This document shows, piece by piece, positions 16,547-25,912 of a stretch of DNA of 33,601 nt (positions are counted from its first letter, which is position 1; each line of letters begins with the position of its first letter). The stretch spans positions 1-33,601 of the forward strand of contig ONHZ01000001.1 in NCBI GenBank assembly GCA_900317755.1, read 5' to 3'. The translations under genes were made by a program, and so were the position numbers. Below the pieces are notes generated by a model that was not told where the DNA came from, searched no databases, and saw nothing but the letters and a program-made list of their open reading frames with translations. This DNA comes from an uncultured Lachnospiraceae bacterium. GTDB lineage: Bacteria; Bacillota; Clostridia; Lachnospirales; Lachnospiraceae.

Positions 16547-17849
16547 AATCCTTTACCATCCAATATCCATCTCTCTTTGAGCCAACACGTTCCAATAATC
16601 CCATCTCTTGTAATGTGTGACTTATTTTTTTCACCCCTCCAACGCTGATACCAATTTTTTCTGAAACCTCCCGAAGTGATAACCTCCCATTACCTTTTAA
16701 TGCCTCATATACTTTTCTTTGATTTTCATTAAGTCCTCTTCTATTCAGCTCACTTCTCTTTCTTGCAACGACCTCATCTCTTTCAAATGCAAATGGAATT
16801 GTAACTGTCAACATTCCATTGTCAAAAGAAAAAGCATTTTTACCATACTTTGAAACAATTGTCGGTACCCCATGACCACTCTGCTCTGCAAGCCCTGCTG
16901 CAATAAATATTGTAAGCAAACTTTTATTCACAGGTACGCTTGTACCGTTAAAAAAGCCATCCAAGGATAATGTGTATGGAATTCCTCCATAAGATACTAT
17001 CTCCATACGATCATCAAAGATATATATTGCAGGCGGAAGAAAGTCCTTCCAGCTATTATGAAGACAGGCATTCACCCAAGCCTCCCGAAAACTTGGAAAA
17101 TCAAATAATTTAATTTCTTTTCTAATGGCTTGTGACACATCTACTTTTGTAATATTAATACTATCAAAATATGAAAGTATTTCATTTAGCGAAACCAAAA
17201 GGCATTTGCCGCCATATTCTGTTCGTTTAGACATTGCTGCTTTATCTGTGCCATCAAAAGTCACAACATTTATCCTAATATCGTTATTATCCGCTAAAAG
17301 ATATGCATTGATATTAAATTGTCCATCATTATTCAGCAATCCATAATTTCCAAGAAAATCATCTGAAAGATTGGGGTGTACGCCATTTGATGATAGCAGT
17401 GCAAAAAAAGAGGAAAATTTAAGCTGTTGATTGGGAGACATTTTTTGCCTAATGATATCTGCATCTGACGATGCAAGCATCTTCCTTAATATTTCATTAT
17501 CTGCCTGCTCATCAGCCGCAACAATTCTAATATAGTATCTTCCATCAAAAGAATATGGTATATCGCTGCCTTTCGCAAAAAGTACTATATATTCTTTATC
17601 TGCATTATTCCTTAGCTCTATTTCAGGATATATCCTCGGCTCAACTTTATCTCGTATTCTGTTTCTTATATCCATAAGGGTATCTTTACCAGACTTAAGG
17701 CCACAAACATCGCCATTATCTTTTACGCCAAAGTATACTGTACCTTCACCATGTTTATTCAGCATGGCAGTAAGGGATTTTATCCCCTTGTCAAGCTGTC
17801 CGATACTTTCTTTGAATTCCTGCGATTCATTTTCCTTGCCAAAATTCAT
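16539..17849 (-). CDS. AlbA_2 / HATPase_c_4 / winged-helix regulator
   Basis: A 436-residue soluble protein. Residues 7-122 are an AlbA_2 (Schlafen-type, PF04326) domain: EFKESIGQL, YFGVKDNGDVCGL, PRIYPEIEL and YYIRI. Residues 253-352 match the GHKL-like HATPase_c_4 fold with the N-box REAWVNACLHN and a glycine box GLAEQSGHGVPTI. Residues 375-432 form a winged helix, with LSLREVSEKIGISVGGVKK as recognition unit. Such proteins are annotated as putative transcriptional regulators with DNA- and ATP-binding domains; some lie near defence islands. It is an unusual member of a glycan cluster. It has its own promoter with tandem AAAGTAGACTTT sites overlapping the -35, which suggests autoregulation. 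It may control the genes downstream or have been inserted here. Confidence 0.88.
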   Translation of the reverse strand: MNFGKENESQEFKESIGQLDKGIKSLTAMLNKHGEGTVYFGVKDNGDVCGLKSGKDTLMDIRNRIRDKVEPRIYPEIELRNNADKEYIVLFAKGSDIPYSFDGRYYIRIVAADEQADNEILRKMLASSDADIIRQKMSPNQQLKFSSFFALLSSNGVHPNLSDDFLGNYGLLNNDGQFNINAYLLADNNDIRINVVTFDGTDKAAMSKRTEYGGKCLLVSLNEILSYFDSINITKVDVSQAIRKEIKLFDFPSFREAWVNACLHNSWKDFLPPAIYIFDDRMEIVSYGGIPYTLSLDGFFNGTSVPVNKSLLTIFIAAGLAEQSGHGVPTIVSKYGKNAFSFDNGMLTVTIPFAFERDEVVARKRSELNRRGLNENQRKVYEALKGNGRLSLREVSEKIGISVGGVKKISHTLQEMGLLERVGSKRDGYWMVKDYE

Positions 17850-17905
17850 AAAAATCTCGCATTTCCATTGTATGAAATTAGTCTATAATACTGTTCATAT
17901 TTCAA

Positions 17906-17934
17906 AGTATAACATAAAGTCTACTCAAAGTCTA
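17906..17934 (-). promoter_or_regulatory. Promoter of the AlbA_2 regulator gene
   Basis: On the minus strand TAGACT (17929-17934) and TATACT (17906-17911) are spaced by exactly 17 bases. Transcription would begin near 17899 with a leader of about 50 bases. The -35 lies inside one of the AAAGTAGACTTT-type repeats, so a protein bound there would block RNA polymerase. Confidence 0.6.
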
Positions 17935-17951
17935 CTTTCAAAGTCTACTTT
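17916..17951 (-). repeat. Tandem operator-like repeats (GTAGACTTTG) before the AlbA_2 gene
   Basis: Three copies of AAAGTCTACT (plus-strand reading) start at 17916, 17927 and 17940, that is 11 and 13 bases apart, about one helical turn. The two leftmost on the minus strand read AAAGTAGACTTT, itself an inverted repeat AAAGT-AG-ACTTT. A half site GTAGTC follows. Spacing on one face of the helix and overlap with the -35 suggest cooperative repressor binding, most simply by the adjacent winged-helix protein. Confidence 0.65.
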
Positions 17952-17968
17952 GTAGTCTTAACCATCCG

Positions 17969-19573
17969 TTAAAATTTCACCACAATAGTATCATCTATCT
18001 TCTTGATTGAATTTGCATTTGGATAAGAAGGCATAACCTTTACTTCATCTAAATTTTCAAAGTCTTCTACATTGCCATAAGATGGTTCATAACCTAACCA
18101 ATCTTTTAAATACAATGAAAGATGTCCATTTACAAAATAGTAAGAATATGGATTTGTTTTAGGATAATCATATCTTGCATCTATGGCATCATCGGCTGGA
18201 TCTGTCATATTCTCTTCATTTACAAAAACAATCTTATTTCTGACATCATATCCTTCATATGACTCTATTCTTGTCTTTAATTCCGTACAAAAACTAAGTG
18301 CTTTCTGCTGCCTTAGTTCGCTCAAAGTATATAGATAATTATCATATCTAAAATATAAAATTCCAAACAAAAAAATTGTAATGCCTGATACAACATATAC
18401 TATTTCTTGAATATTTTTCCAAGGTCTCTTTAATTCCTTAATTGATAATAATAAATGCTCGTTTGTCAAAAATACAAAAGGCAATACAAAAAGTAAAACC
18501 ATCTGGTACATATGCAGAGAATGTATAGCAAATTCACCACCATTTTCTACATCACCGTACATTACATAATTAAAATTCAATGCCAATGGAAAGAGAAATA
18601 ATAAAAACAACACCTGTATAGTTTTCCTTATCTCTTTTTTTACTAAACATATCAATAAAAACAATATCACTGATGCCATGCAAATGCCAATCAATAATAT
18701 GTACCATCCCTTAAAATGAAATGGGAAAACATTGCCTGTATACCATAAATCTGTATCAAGAAATGTTTTATAACAATATTTTGCTCTTATCAGATAATTA
18801 TGAAAACTTGTAATTCCAAAAGAATCCACATTATCATAATTGGATAATGATGCTCCTGCAAGCAACAAAACAATTTTCAAATTAACAAAATATAATATCA
18901 ATCCAAATACAGCAGACGACAGATATATTAATCCTGTAAGAATAAATTTTGAAAATACAAAATTCTCATTACAACATTGAAAAATATAATAAATTAATAT
19001 AACTGAAAGGTAAATAGTAAGATAACACTGATATACTCCCATAGAGCAGCTTAACACAAATGCAGAAGCAATGAGAGCTAATATTTTCAATTTATTAGTC
19101 TTGTCCTGTAGCCCCCCCTTCACAAAAATATAGCATGACAAAAATGCAAGGAAAATTCCAAACATATTCTGCCAAGCCCCAGACATATAAGCAAACTCTG
19201 AAGGAATAACGGGAATGCTTACAAAAATCAGTACCAGCAGATATTTTATCAGTTTATTATTGATATCAAAAAGAGAAAAAACAATACAGGCACTAAATGC
19301 AATAAATACCGCTGAAAGCAAACCATTTACTACCGGAAGTACTTCATTACCAGACAAAAATCCTACAAGATAATTAATAACATCAAGAAACCATCTTCCG
19401 TTTTGAATCATCGGTCCAACATCATTAATAGAAAATAGATGGTCGTGCCAGATAATGGATTGAAACAAAATCTGCCCATGCATTATAAATGTACAAACTA
19501 TTGTAAAAGCAATGAGTTTTATATCAAAAATCTTTAATAATTTTTGTATCCATTGTGGTTTATATTCAATCAT
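17969..19573 (-). CDS. GtrII-like membrane glucosyltransferase
   Basis: A 534-residue polytopic protein with about eleven to twelve hydrophobic segments and an extracytoplasmic C-terminal domain (about 430-534). The N-terminal pattern WHDHLFSIND (42-51) followed by QNGRWFLDVI (57-66) is characteristic of the Glucos_trans_II family (PF14264, Shigella GtrII type). These enzymes add glucose side groups to O-antigen or teichoic-acid-like chains on the outer face of the membrane from a polyprenyl-phosphate-glucose donor. The DPM1-like enzyme at 8114-9061 could make that donor. An AGGAGGAG ribosome site precedes ATG 19573, 8 bases after the upstream glycosyltransferase gene. The gene is visibly more AT-rich than its neighbours, which suggests separate acquisition. 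Confidence 0.85.
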   Translation of the reverse strand: MIEYKPQWIQKLLKIFDIKLIAFTIVCTFIMHGQILFQSIIWHDHLFSINDVGPMIQNGRWFLDVINYLVGFLSGNEVLPVVNGLLSAVFIAFSACIVFSLFDINNKLIKYLLVLIFVSIPVIPSEFAYMSGAWQNMFGIFLAFLSCYIFVKGGLQDKTNKLKILALIASAFVLSCSMGVYQCYLTIYLSVILIYYIFQCCNENFVFSKFILTGLIYLSSAVFGLILYFVNLKIVLLLAGASLSNYDNVDSFGITSFHNYLIRAKYCYKTFLDTDLWYTGNVFPFHFKGWYILLIGICMASVILFLLICLVKKEIRKTIQVLFLLFLFPLALNFNYVMYGDVENGGEFAIHSLHMYQMVLLFVLPFVFLTNEHLLLSIKELKRPWKNIQEIVYVVSGITIFLFGILYFRYDNYLYTLSELRQQKALSFCTELKTRIESYEGYDVRNKIVFVNEENMTDPADDAIDARYDYPKTNPYSYYFVNGHLSLYLKDWLGYEPSYGNVEDFENLDEVKVMPSYPNANSIKKIDDTIVVKF

Positions 19574-19581
19574 GACTCCTC

Positions 19582-20589
19582 CTATTTAAAATGATAATAT
19601 AGCCTGTTCACCTGCTTATCAAAATAAATCTTCTTAAGAATTCTCCTGTCTTCGGCAGCTGAATCTGAGAATAGATGTCCTGTCGACATATATTTCTCGG
19701 CAGTTTTAAGCCCGTAAGTTTTCGCAATATTTAAGTATTCAGGATTCACATCCTGAAAGGCAGCTGCTCTTTCAATAGCCTCAGAAAATACATTATAATA
19801 GCGTCTCCTTAACAGGCTCTCCATATTAGGATTTATCTTCACAGCATAATCATAACCCATAATCTGGCGGACGACAGTCACCATGGATTTTGCACCCATG
19901 AAGATACTGCCATTCAGCTGTCTGTACACTGCCATCGCATCGGGAAGATAATATATTTTCCCAAACTGCATGAAACTGTATGTAATCAGTGTGTCATTAA
20001 AATCCTCAGTCAGTAACTTTGTATCAATATCTTTTATATACCCACTTCTGAAAAGCAGAGTATCTGTAGAAAGATAATACTTTGAGAGATAGGTCTTCAG
20101 ATCTATTTTTCGCTCCGGAAGATCAAAATCAGGATAGCTCGTAGTATCTTCGGGATGATCCTCCCAAAATCCGGAGAGCTTATGCCCGCAGGCTACACAG
20201 TCAGAATTCTCAGGCTTTTCTAAAATATCCACCTGCCTCTGAAGCTTCTCCTCAGAAGTCCAGAAATCATCTCCGTCGAGATAAATAAAATATGGTGTCT
20301 CCACTTTTTCTAGTAATGCCAGCCGGTTCTTTGATGCCCTGGAGGCACTGATGTATTTTTTCCCCGGGTCGCGCGGCATCACAATATGAGAAATGATATC
20401 CGGGTATTTCCCTTCCCATTCCTTTATTTTTGAGACCGTTCCATCAGAAGATCCATCATCCCCTGCAATAATCAGAAAAGGAAAATCTGTCTTTTGATCC
20501 ATTACGCTTTTTATCGCATCATCCACATACTTTTCCTGATTATAAAAGGTAATAAGGACGGAAACCTTTGCTTTTTTCTCTTCCATCAT
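19582..20589 (-). CDS. Glycosyltransferase family 2
   Basis: A 335-residue soluble GT-A enzyme. KVSVLITFYNQEKYV (8-22) and AGDDGSSDGT (42-51) form the nucleotide-binding part; YLDGDDFW (103-110) holds the metal-binding DxD. The rest contains a helical acceptor part with no membrane segment. It resembles capsule glycosyltransferases that extend the lipid-linked repeat unit in the cytoplasm. There are two possible ATG codons in a row at the start; no strong ribosome site is visible. A 96-base gap separates it from the dehydrogenase gene. I see no clear promoter or terminator in that gap. Confidence 0.88.
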   Translation of the reverse strand: MMEEKKAKVSVLITFYNQEKYVDDAIKSVMDQKTDFPFLIIAGDDGSSDGTVSKIKEWEGKYPDIISHIVMPRDPGKKYISASRASKNRLALLEKVETPYFIYLDGDDFWTSEEKLQRQVDILEKPENSDCVACGHKLSGFWEDHPEDTTSYPDFDLPERKIDLKTYLSKYYLSTDTLLFRSGYIKDIDTKLLTEDFNDTLITYSFMQFGKIYYLPDAMAVYRQLNGSIFMGAKSMVTVVRQIMGYDYAVKINPNMESLLRRRYYNVFSEAIERAAAFQDVNPEYLNIAKTYGLKTAEKYMSTGHLFSDSAAEDRRILKKIYFDKQVNRLYYHFK

Positions 20590-20685
20590 AAAATAACTTT
20601 TCTATAAATTGCTGCTATTCAAAAAATGTCCCTTAGCCAAATTCCTTTAAATTAATCTCTAAAACCATCTTTGCTCGCAATAATA

Positions 20686-22014
20686 TCAGAGTCTCCACCA
20701 TAAAAGACCAGATTTCTTAAGTGATGGAATGTCATAAAGACCCTTTACGTCTATGAGCACTTTCTTTGAATCGGGAAGGTCCTTTTTATAAAACCTTTTC
20801 ATTTCATCAAGTGATAGAGCCTTAAATTCATTATGCGCCACTGCAACGATAATACAGTCCATATCTGAAATATCTTTTATGTCTGTAAGCTCAACACCAT
20901 ACTCTCTCATCGCATCAGCAGGATCGGCCCATGGATCCACTACTTTTGGCTGAATTCCATAGGTCGAAAACTCCTTAATAATGTCCTCTACCTTGCTGTT
21001 TCTGGTATCGGGACAATTTTCCTTAAAAGTAAGACCAAAGATTGCAACCTTGCTTTCCTTTGGAGCCTGCCCTGCCTCAATCATCTTTCGAACTGCAGCA
21101 TCTGCGACGTAAGCCCCCATATGATCATTTACGATACGACCGTTTAATATAATCTGGCTGTGGTACCCAAGCTTCTCCGCCTCATAAGTAAAATAATATG
21201 GATCAACTCCAATACAATGCCCTCCAACAAGACCAGGTCTGAATCCAAGAGCATTCCACTTTGTATTCATTCCATTTACAACTTCATTTGTATCAATCCC
21301 CATTCGGTCAAAGACCATGGCAAGCTCATTCATGAAGGCGATATTAATATCTCGCTGGCTGTTCTCCACTACCTTTACAGCCTCTGCCGTCTTTATACTC
21401 GAAACCGGAAAAGTCCCAACCTCTATCACAATATCATAAACATTTTTTACTTCCGAAAGTGTCTCCTCATCCATTCCGGAAACTATTTTTTTAATATTTG
21501 AAAGTCTGTGCACCTTATCACCAGGATTTATTCTTTCTGGAGAATAGGCTATTTTCCAATCCGTTCCGCACTTTAGGCCGGATTCCTTTTCAATAATGGG
21601 AACGCATACATCCTCCGTAACTCCGGGGTAAACCGTCGATTCAAAGCAGACTATAGTGCCTTTTTTAATGTTTCTTCCAACTACCTCCGATGCGCCCTCA
21701 ACAGGTGAAAGATCTGGAGTATGGTCAGTATTTACTGGTGTAGGAACTGCTACAATGATAAAGCCTGCCCTGCCCAGATCCTTTTCATCACTTGTAAAAT
21801 GCACGCTTGTCTCTGAAATGGCTTCATTCCCAACCTCTCTCGTCGGGTCTATGCCGGACTGATACAGCCCTATTTTTTTCTCGTTCGTATCAAAGCCTAT
21901 TACATCTATGCCTTTCTTTGCAAACTCTACCGCAATAGGCATGCCAACATACCCAAGCCCTACAAGTGCGAGACTCGTTCTTTTATTTATAAGGTCATCA
22001 AATACTGACATCAT
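20686..22014 (-). CDS. UDP-N-acetyl-hexosamine 6-dehydrogenase (TviB/WbpO-like)
   Basis: 442 residues, full length. The NAD-binding Rossmann site is GLGYVG (19-24), with the acidic FDTNEKK next. FESTVYPGVTE (124-134) and YSPERINPGD (157-166) line the active site. The catalytic cysteine is Cys267 in GGHCIGVDPYY. FGLTFKENCPDTRNSK marks the C-terminal UDP-binding domain. The whole matches the UDP-GlcNAc/GalNAc C6 dehydrogenases of the TviB/WbpO/CapL group, which oxidise the C6 alcohol to a carboxylate in two NAD-dependent steps. It implies a charged uronic acid in the polymer. Its ATG overlaps the stop of the flippase gene as ATGA, showing tight coupling. No epimerase partner is present in the window. 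Confidence 0.93.
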   Translation of the reverse strand: MMSVFDDLINKRTSLALVGLGYVGMPIAVEFAKKGIDVIGFDTNEKKIGLYQSGIDPTREVGNEAISETSVHFTSDEKDLGRAGFIIVAVPTPVNTDHTPDLSPVEGASEVVGRNIKKGTIVCFESTVYPGVTEDVCVPIIEKESGLKCGTDWKIAYSPERINPGDKVHRLSNIKKIVSGMDEETLSEVKNVYDIVIEVGTFPVSSIKTAEAVKVVENSQRDINIAFMNELAMVFDRMGIDTNEVVNGMNTKWNALGFRPGLVGGHCIGVDPYYFTYEAEKLGYHSQIILNGRIVNDHMGAYVADAAVRKMIEAGQAPKESKVAIFGLTFKENCPDTRNSKVEDIIKEFSTYGIQPKVVDPWADPADAMREYGVELTDIKDISDMDCIIVAVAHNEFKALSLDEMKRFYKKDLPDSKKVLIDVKGLYDIPSLKKSGLLWWRL

Positions 22015-23567
22015 TTCTTCCTTCTACTTAATATACCAACCACAAATTCCTTCGCCTGCGGAAAAATTTTGTCATTTCTTAAAATCAAAAATGTCACCGC
22101 AAATGAAATAGCACTGCTGATGATCAGCTTGCAGAAAAGGAATATAATCCGAATTCCCGCACCGCTTCCATTTGGAATGCATTTACAGATAATATAGCAC
22201 AAGGTGATAGAAACTGCACCTGTGAGAATAAATTTAAGACAGCTCCACAAATAATCCGAAACCTTCTCATTCTTGAAATAGCCCTTATAAACAAGTCCAG
22301 AAGAATAGAAAAATATTGACCACATTGAAATCAGCGTGGCAAGAATGACACCGTTTACTCCGAAAAATTTTCCGAGAATGAAATTAAGGGTAATATTTAA
22401 CACCGCCTCGACGACTTCCCTATAGCGTCCATTCCACCAGAGGCCTGCTGCCTGATAATAAACATAATTAATGTCGCCCAGACGAAGATGGAAGAAATAT
22501 ATGCAGAATAATATCATTGATATCTCTGGCAGCATGTATTTATCGCCCATCCAAAGTTTCATAAACGGCTGATATAGGGATGCAAGCACTGACACGCACC
22601 AGATGGTAAGCCACATATAGATAAAGAAAAACTTCTTGAAATCCCTGTAATTTTCCTCTTCTGAATCAGTCACTATTTTATTGCCTACACCTGCTGTAAT
22701 TGAGCCAAGGAAAATCAAGAACACATCATTTAAGGCATTGATAATATAATAATAATTATTATAAATTGTCACCATCGTGAGCCCAAAGTATGCAGAAATC
22801 ACTATGCTGTCAAAGGTATTTCTGGTCGCCCCTGCGACTTTCCCAATGGTGAGACCGTAAATCTGCTTCTTTATTTCCTGCTTCAGTTCATCAGGAACAA
22901 TTCCTACAGGCTTATAAGCAGGGTACATCCTGTCGACTGTGACAGAGTTAATAATATTTATCGCAATCGTAGAAAGCGGGATCGTGATAGCATAGAGATA
23001 AAAATTTCTTGAGAAAATCAGCATCAGCACCTGCGCGACATAAAGGCAGGCGTTGACACGCATGGTATTTCTGCTGACAACATCCTCACGCTGATGCGCA
23101 GACAGGAGACTTGTCTTGTAAGCGAAAAGAAAATAGCTTATGACAGTATTGAAAAGAAAAATAAAATAGAGGATATAAAGATTGACATCGGGCGGAACAG
23201 AGCCCTTTATCATAAACCTTAAAAAAGGCGTCAAAATAAAACCGACACCTAAGATGACAATACCGATGATACGATAGGCCTTTCGATAAAGACGAAGCAA
23301 AGCGCAGACCGTCTTTGAATCGTCCTCTGCAATCGGCTTATACATGCTATAAACTATAGCATTTGAGAAGCCAAGCTCAGAAAGTGAAAGTATGGAAAGT
23401 ATAGAAGAAAAAAGGCTGTTTAAGCCGGCATAGTCAGCAGAAAGCTTGTAAATAAGGACCGTCCGGACAATAAACGGTCCAAGCAGCATCACGGCTTTAT
23501 TCAGAAAGCCCCAGATGGCGTTATTTATTGAATTCTTCGTTCGTTCAAGCTTCATTTGAAATGTCAC
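22011..23567 (-). CDS. wzx: Oligosaccharide flippase (Wzx-like)
   Basis: 518 residues with about fourteen hydrophobic helices, the size and layout of the MOP-superfamily polysaccharide transporters. The N-terminal pattern NAIWGFLNKAVMLLGPFIVR and the later GLNSLFSSILSILSLSELGF are typical of Gram-positive Wzx proteins. It would flip undecaprenyl-linked repeat units to the outer face for polymerisation. It starts 23 bases inside the end of the polymerase gene and ends in an ATGA overlap with the dehydrogenase gene, so it is in the middle of a coupled operon. Specificity cannot be read from the sequence. Confidence 0.9.
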   Translation of the reverse strand: MTFQMKLERTKNSINNAIWGFLNKAVMLLGPFIVRTVLIYKLSADYAGLNSLFSSILSILSLSELGFSNAIVYSMYKPIAEDDSKTVCALLRLYRKAYRIIGIVILGVGFILTPFLRFMIKGSVPPDVNLYILYFIFLFNTVISYFLFAYKTSLLSAHQREDVVSRNTMRVNACLYVAQVLMLIFSRNFYLYAITIPLSTIAINIINSVTVDRMYPAYKPVGIVPDELKQEIKKQIYGLTIGKVAGATRNTFDSIVISAYFGLTMVTIYNNYYYIINALNDVFLIFLGSITAGVGNKIVTDSEEENYRDFKKFFFIYMWLTIWCVSVLASLYQPFMKLWMGDKYMLPEISMILFCIYFFHLRLGDINYVYYQAAGLWWNGRYREVVEAVLNITLNFILGKFFGVNGVILATLISMWSIFFYSSGLVYKGYFKNEKVSDYLWSCLKFILTGAVSITLCYIICKCIPNGSGAGIRIIFLFCKLIISSAISFAVTFLILRNDKIFPQAKEFVVGILSRRKK

Positions 23568-24858
23568 CCTGAAATTTTACAAATCTAAATTTCACTGGAT
23601 TTTTTACGAATAAAGTTCTTATGATAAAGCCCAATGTAATCCACACTATCGGCTCCTGAAGATATGTCCCGGAAACCGCTGTAGAAATCACGGCATAAAG
23701 CATCACCATTATGAAAAGCTCCTGCTCAAGAGAGTGCTGTTTCATCATTATTAAAGTAAGAATGATGCCGCCAAAGAAAAATACCATCAGGACCGTACCT
23801 ATCACGGGTCCGAAATGGATGAGAACTCCTAAAATAAGATTGTGCGCATAGGTCGAATCCCCAGTAATCATCGGGTACCCAAAACCTTTTGTAATCTGTA
23901 CTGTATCGCCTGCGAGACCGTAACCGAAGATAGGACCATTTTTTATTAATTTCCATGCCAAAGCATAAATCGGTTCACGCCCGCTGGTATATGAGATGAA
24001 CGTCCCCGAGGCAAGCAATGAAAGATTCTTATTGTATGAATCGCTTGTACGATTTTCCATGATGAACCTTGCAATATTCTGGATATTGATAGCTGCAAGA
24101 ACAAGTAAGATGACAAAAATGCAAAAATACAAAATCCCTAAAATCGAATATGCATGATTCCTTGTTTTAAAAACAAATCTGTTTCTTTTGAAATCCCTGT
24201 TTCTGGCATTTATCTCAAAAGTATTTGTAAAAAGTGCAATAGGGACATATAGAACAGCCACGACAAGAGATCCCCTGTCACAGTGAACTACCATGAAATA
24301 AAATAATATTAAGAACCCAATAAATGAAAATACTGTATATTTATGATTAAGAACAAGAAACCACAGCACCATAATCGGAATAAGCATCGCATATCCAAAG
24401 CCCTGGTCTATGTCTGTGACGCTAAGGGAAAATAGAATGGCACAGAATAAAAGCAAGAAGCTCATCCTGATAAAAATTTTAAATGTGTAGTCTACATCTT
24501 CTATGCCAAGAATAAAACAAAGCGCAGGCAAACAATACCAAAACATGGTATTTGCCGTTCCAGCCAGCACTTCAGTATTTGCAGGGAAGCATAGAAAGGT
24601 AAGCAGATATAATGCCGCCATGATGCCATAGGGCAGCAGGACAAGTTTCATATCCTTTCTGAATATGAAATATAGAGAAACAAGTATAGTGCCTCTCTCA
24701 AAGGCCATCAGTATATAATAAAGTATATAAGAAAGCGAGCCGCCGACTGACATCACGGCATTATTGATCAGTATGTATGAAAAAATAAGGACCAAGGCAA
24801 ATGAAACTACATGGTCCTTATTTATTGAAATATTTTTTTCTTTAAGAAGCTTTTTCAT
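23545..24858 (-). CDS. wzy: O-antigen ligase/polymerase-like membrane protein (Wzy-like)
   Basis: 437 residues with ten to twelve hydrophobic segments. A large external loop holds SGREPIYALAWKLI (about 300-313), then GPIFGYGLAGD and later YAHNLILGVLIHFGPVIG. The R...W...G.G...HN pattern is the signature of Wzy/O-antigen-ligase proteins (PF04932). It should join repeat units on undecaprenyl diphosphate into the long polymer. Its position between the chain-length gene and the flippase gene supports this. It starts 30 bases after the chain-length gene and overlaps the flippase gene by 23 bases. Confidence 0.87.
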   Translation of the reverse strand: MKKLLKEKNISINKDHVVSFALVLIFSYILINNAVMSVGGSLSYILYYILMAFERGTILVSLYFIFRKDMKLVLLPYGIMAALYLLTFLCFPANTEVLAGTANTMFWYCLPALCFILGIEDVDYTFKIFIRMSFLLLFCAILFSLSVTDIDQGFGYAMLIPIMVLWFLVLNHKYTVFSFIGFLILFYFMVVHCDRGSLVVAVLYVPIALFTNTFEINARNRDFKRNRFVFKTRNHAYSILGILYFCIFVILLVLAAINIQNIARFIMENRTSDSYNKNLSLLASGTFISYTSGREPIYALAWKLIKNGPIFGYGLAGDTVQITKGFGYPMITGDSTYAHNLILGVLIHFGPVIGTVLMVFFFGGIILTLIMMKQHSLEQELFIMVMLYAVISTAVSGTYLQEPIVWITLGFIIRTLFVKNPVKFRFVKFQGDISNEA

Positions 24859-24888
24859 TACAAATAATATTTCATGTGTCTGACGACT

Positions 24889-25866
24889 TCAGTTTTTCTC
24901 CTTCTCCTTCCCATGACAGTACCTTATCATGAGAATCAGAAAGGCTAATATGAAGCCTAGCAGCAGGCCTTCTACTGCGGCCTTTACCGTTGCCGTTGCA
25001 GCATCAGAAGTCTGAACCTTTTCGATGTCAATATTCGGATCCTGAAGATTATTCAAAGCATTATTGTCAGCTGCGATGACATTATTGTATCCTGTCATGG
25101 TGTCATTATGTGTTTTCTTTATAGAAAAGACATTAATAAATTCACCGTTTGAAAAGGTCGTGCCAAAATTATCAGGACTGTTTACGCTTGAAGATACACT
25201 GTCATTCGTCGTATAGTATGCTTCAGAAATAAGTGAGATCTGATAATTGCTGTTCGCCTTCTGGATTTCTGCCGTCTTCTCTCCCATTTCCTTCTGAACT
25301 GCCTTTGAAAGTTTTGAAACCAGGTCTTCCGTATCACCTACAATGGAAATGAATATCATATCCGACTGTACATCGGCCGTCACAAGAACAAGTTCTCGTA
25401 TATATTTTGCATCTGTCTTTTCATCAATACTTTTATAAAAATCTGCATTTTTGATATATGAAACATAAGAAGAAATAATTTCAGAATTTACTGAAGAGCC
25501 ATCGGATGGAAGAATAGAATAGATGAGATTTCCTCTGTAGACATTTGCAGCATCAATATTGTAAAGCACCGAATTCTGCTGGTATTCGGTTTCTGCTGCT
25601 ATTTTCTCATTCGTCTTATCAATATCATCAAGATAGTTCTGCTTTGTCTGCCTGTAAGTCTCTTCCGAAGCAATTTCCTCTTTAGTGGCAGGAATCTTTC
25701 CGACATTTCTAAAAGAAGTCACTCCTCGGATCAGTCCAAAAAGGATAGCAAAGATCAGCATGAGGATAATCACAATTTTTTTCTTTTCCTTAAAGATATA
25801 TCTATTCATATCTTTAAGGCTGATCGTGATAATATTTGATGAAATTGAATCATTATTTTCTGACAT
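24889..25866 (-). CDS. Chain-length determinant (polysaccharide co-polymerase, Wzz-like)
   Basis: 325 residues with two membrane helices, at about 30-47 and 299-317, flanking a large external domain rich in coiled-coil and polar segments. The short cytoplasmic N-terminus carries ISLKDMNRYIFKEKKK, the usual Wzz entry sequence. There is no attached tyrosine kinase domain, and no kinase or phosphatase gene is in the window. It sets the chain length of the polymer with the Wzy-like protein encoded next. AGGT lies 9 bases before ATG 25866. The N-terminal 45 residues are paralogous to the truncated protein encoded just upstream at 25913-26215. Confidence 0.85.
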   Translation of the reverse strand: MSENNDSISSNIITISLKDMNRYIFKEKKKIVIILMLIFAILFGLIRGVTSFRNVGKIPATKEEIASEETYRQTKQNYLDDIDKTNEKIAAETEYQQNSVLYNIDAANVYRGNLIYSILPSDGSSVNSEIISSYVSYIKNADFYKSIDEKTDAKYIRELVLVTADVQSDMIFISIVGDTEDLVSKLSKAVQKEMGEKTAEIQKANSNYQISLISEAYYTTNDSVSSSVNSPDNFGTTFSNGEFINVFSIKKTHNDTMTGYNNVIAADNNALNNLQDPNIDIEKVQTSDAATATVKAAVEGLLLGFILAFLILMIRYCHGKEKEKN

Positions 25867-25912
25867 TTATTTTTACCTGATTTTTCAATTATGGAAATTT
25901 ACAAGCATTGTT

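Noticed and set aside
17916-17951. Tandem repeats as a CRISPR-like array
   Set aside because: The repeats are 10-12 bases with almost no spacers and overlap a promoter, which fits an operator and not a CRISPR array.
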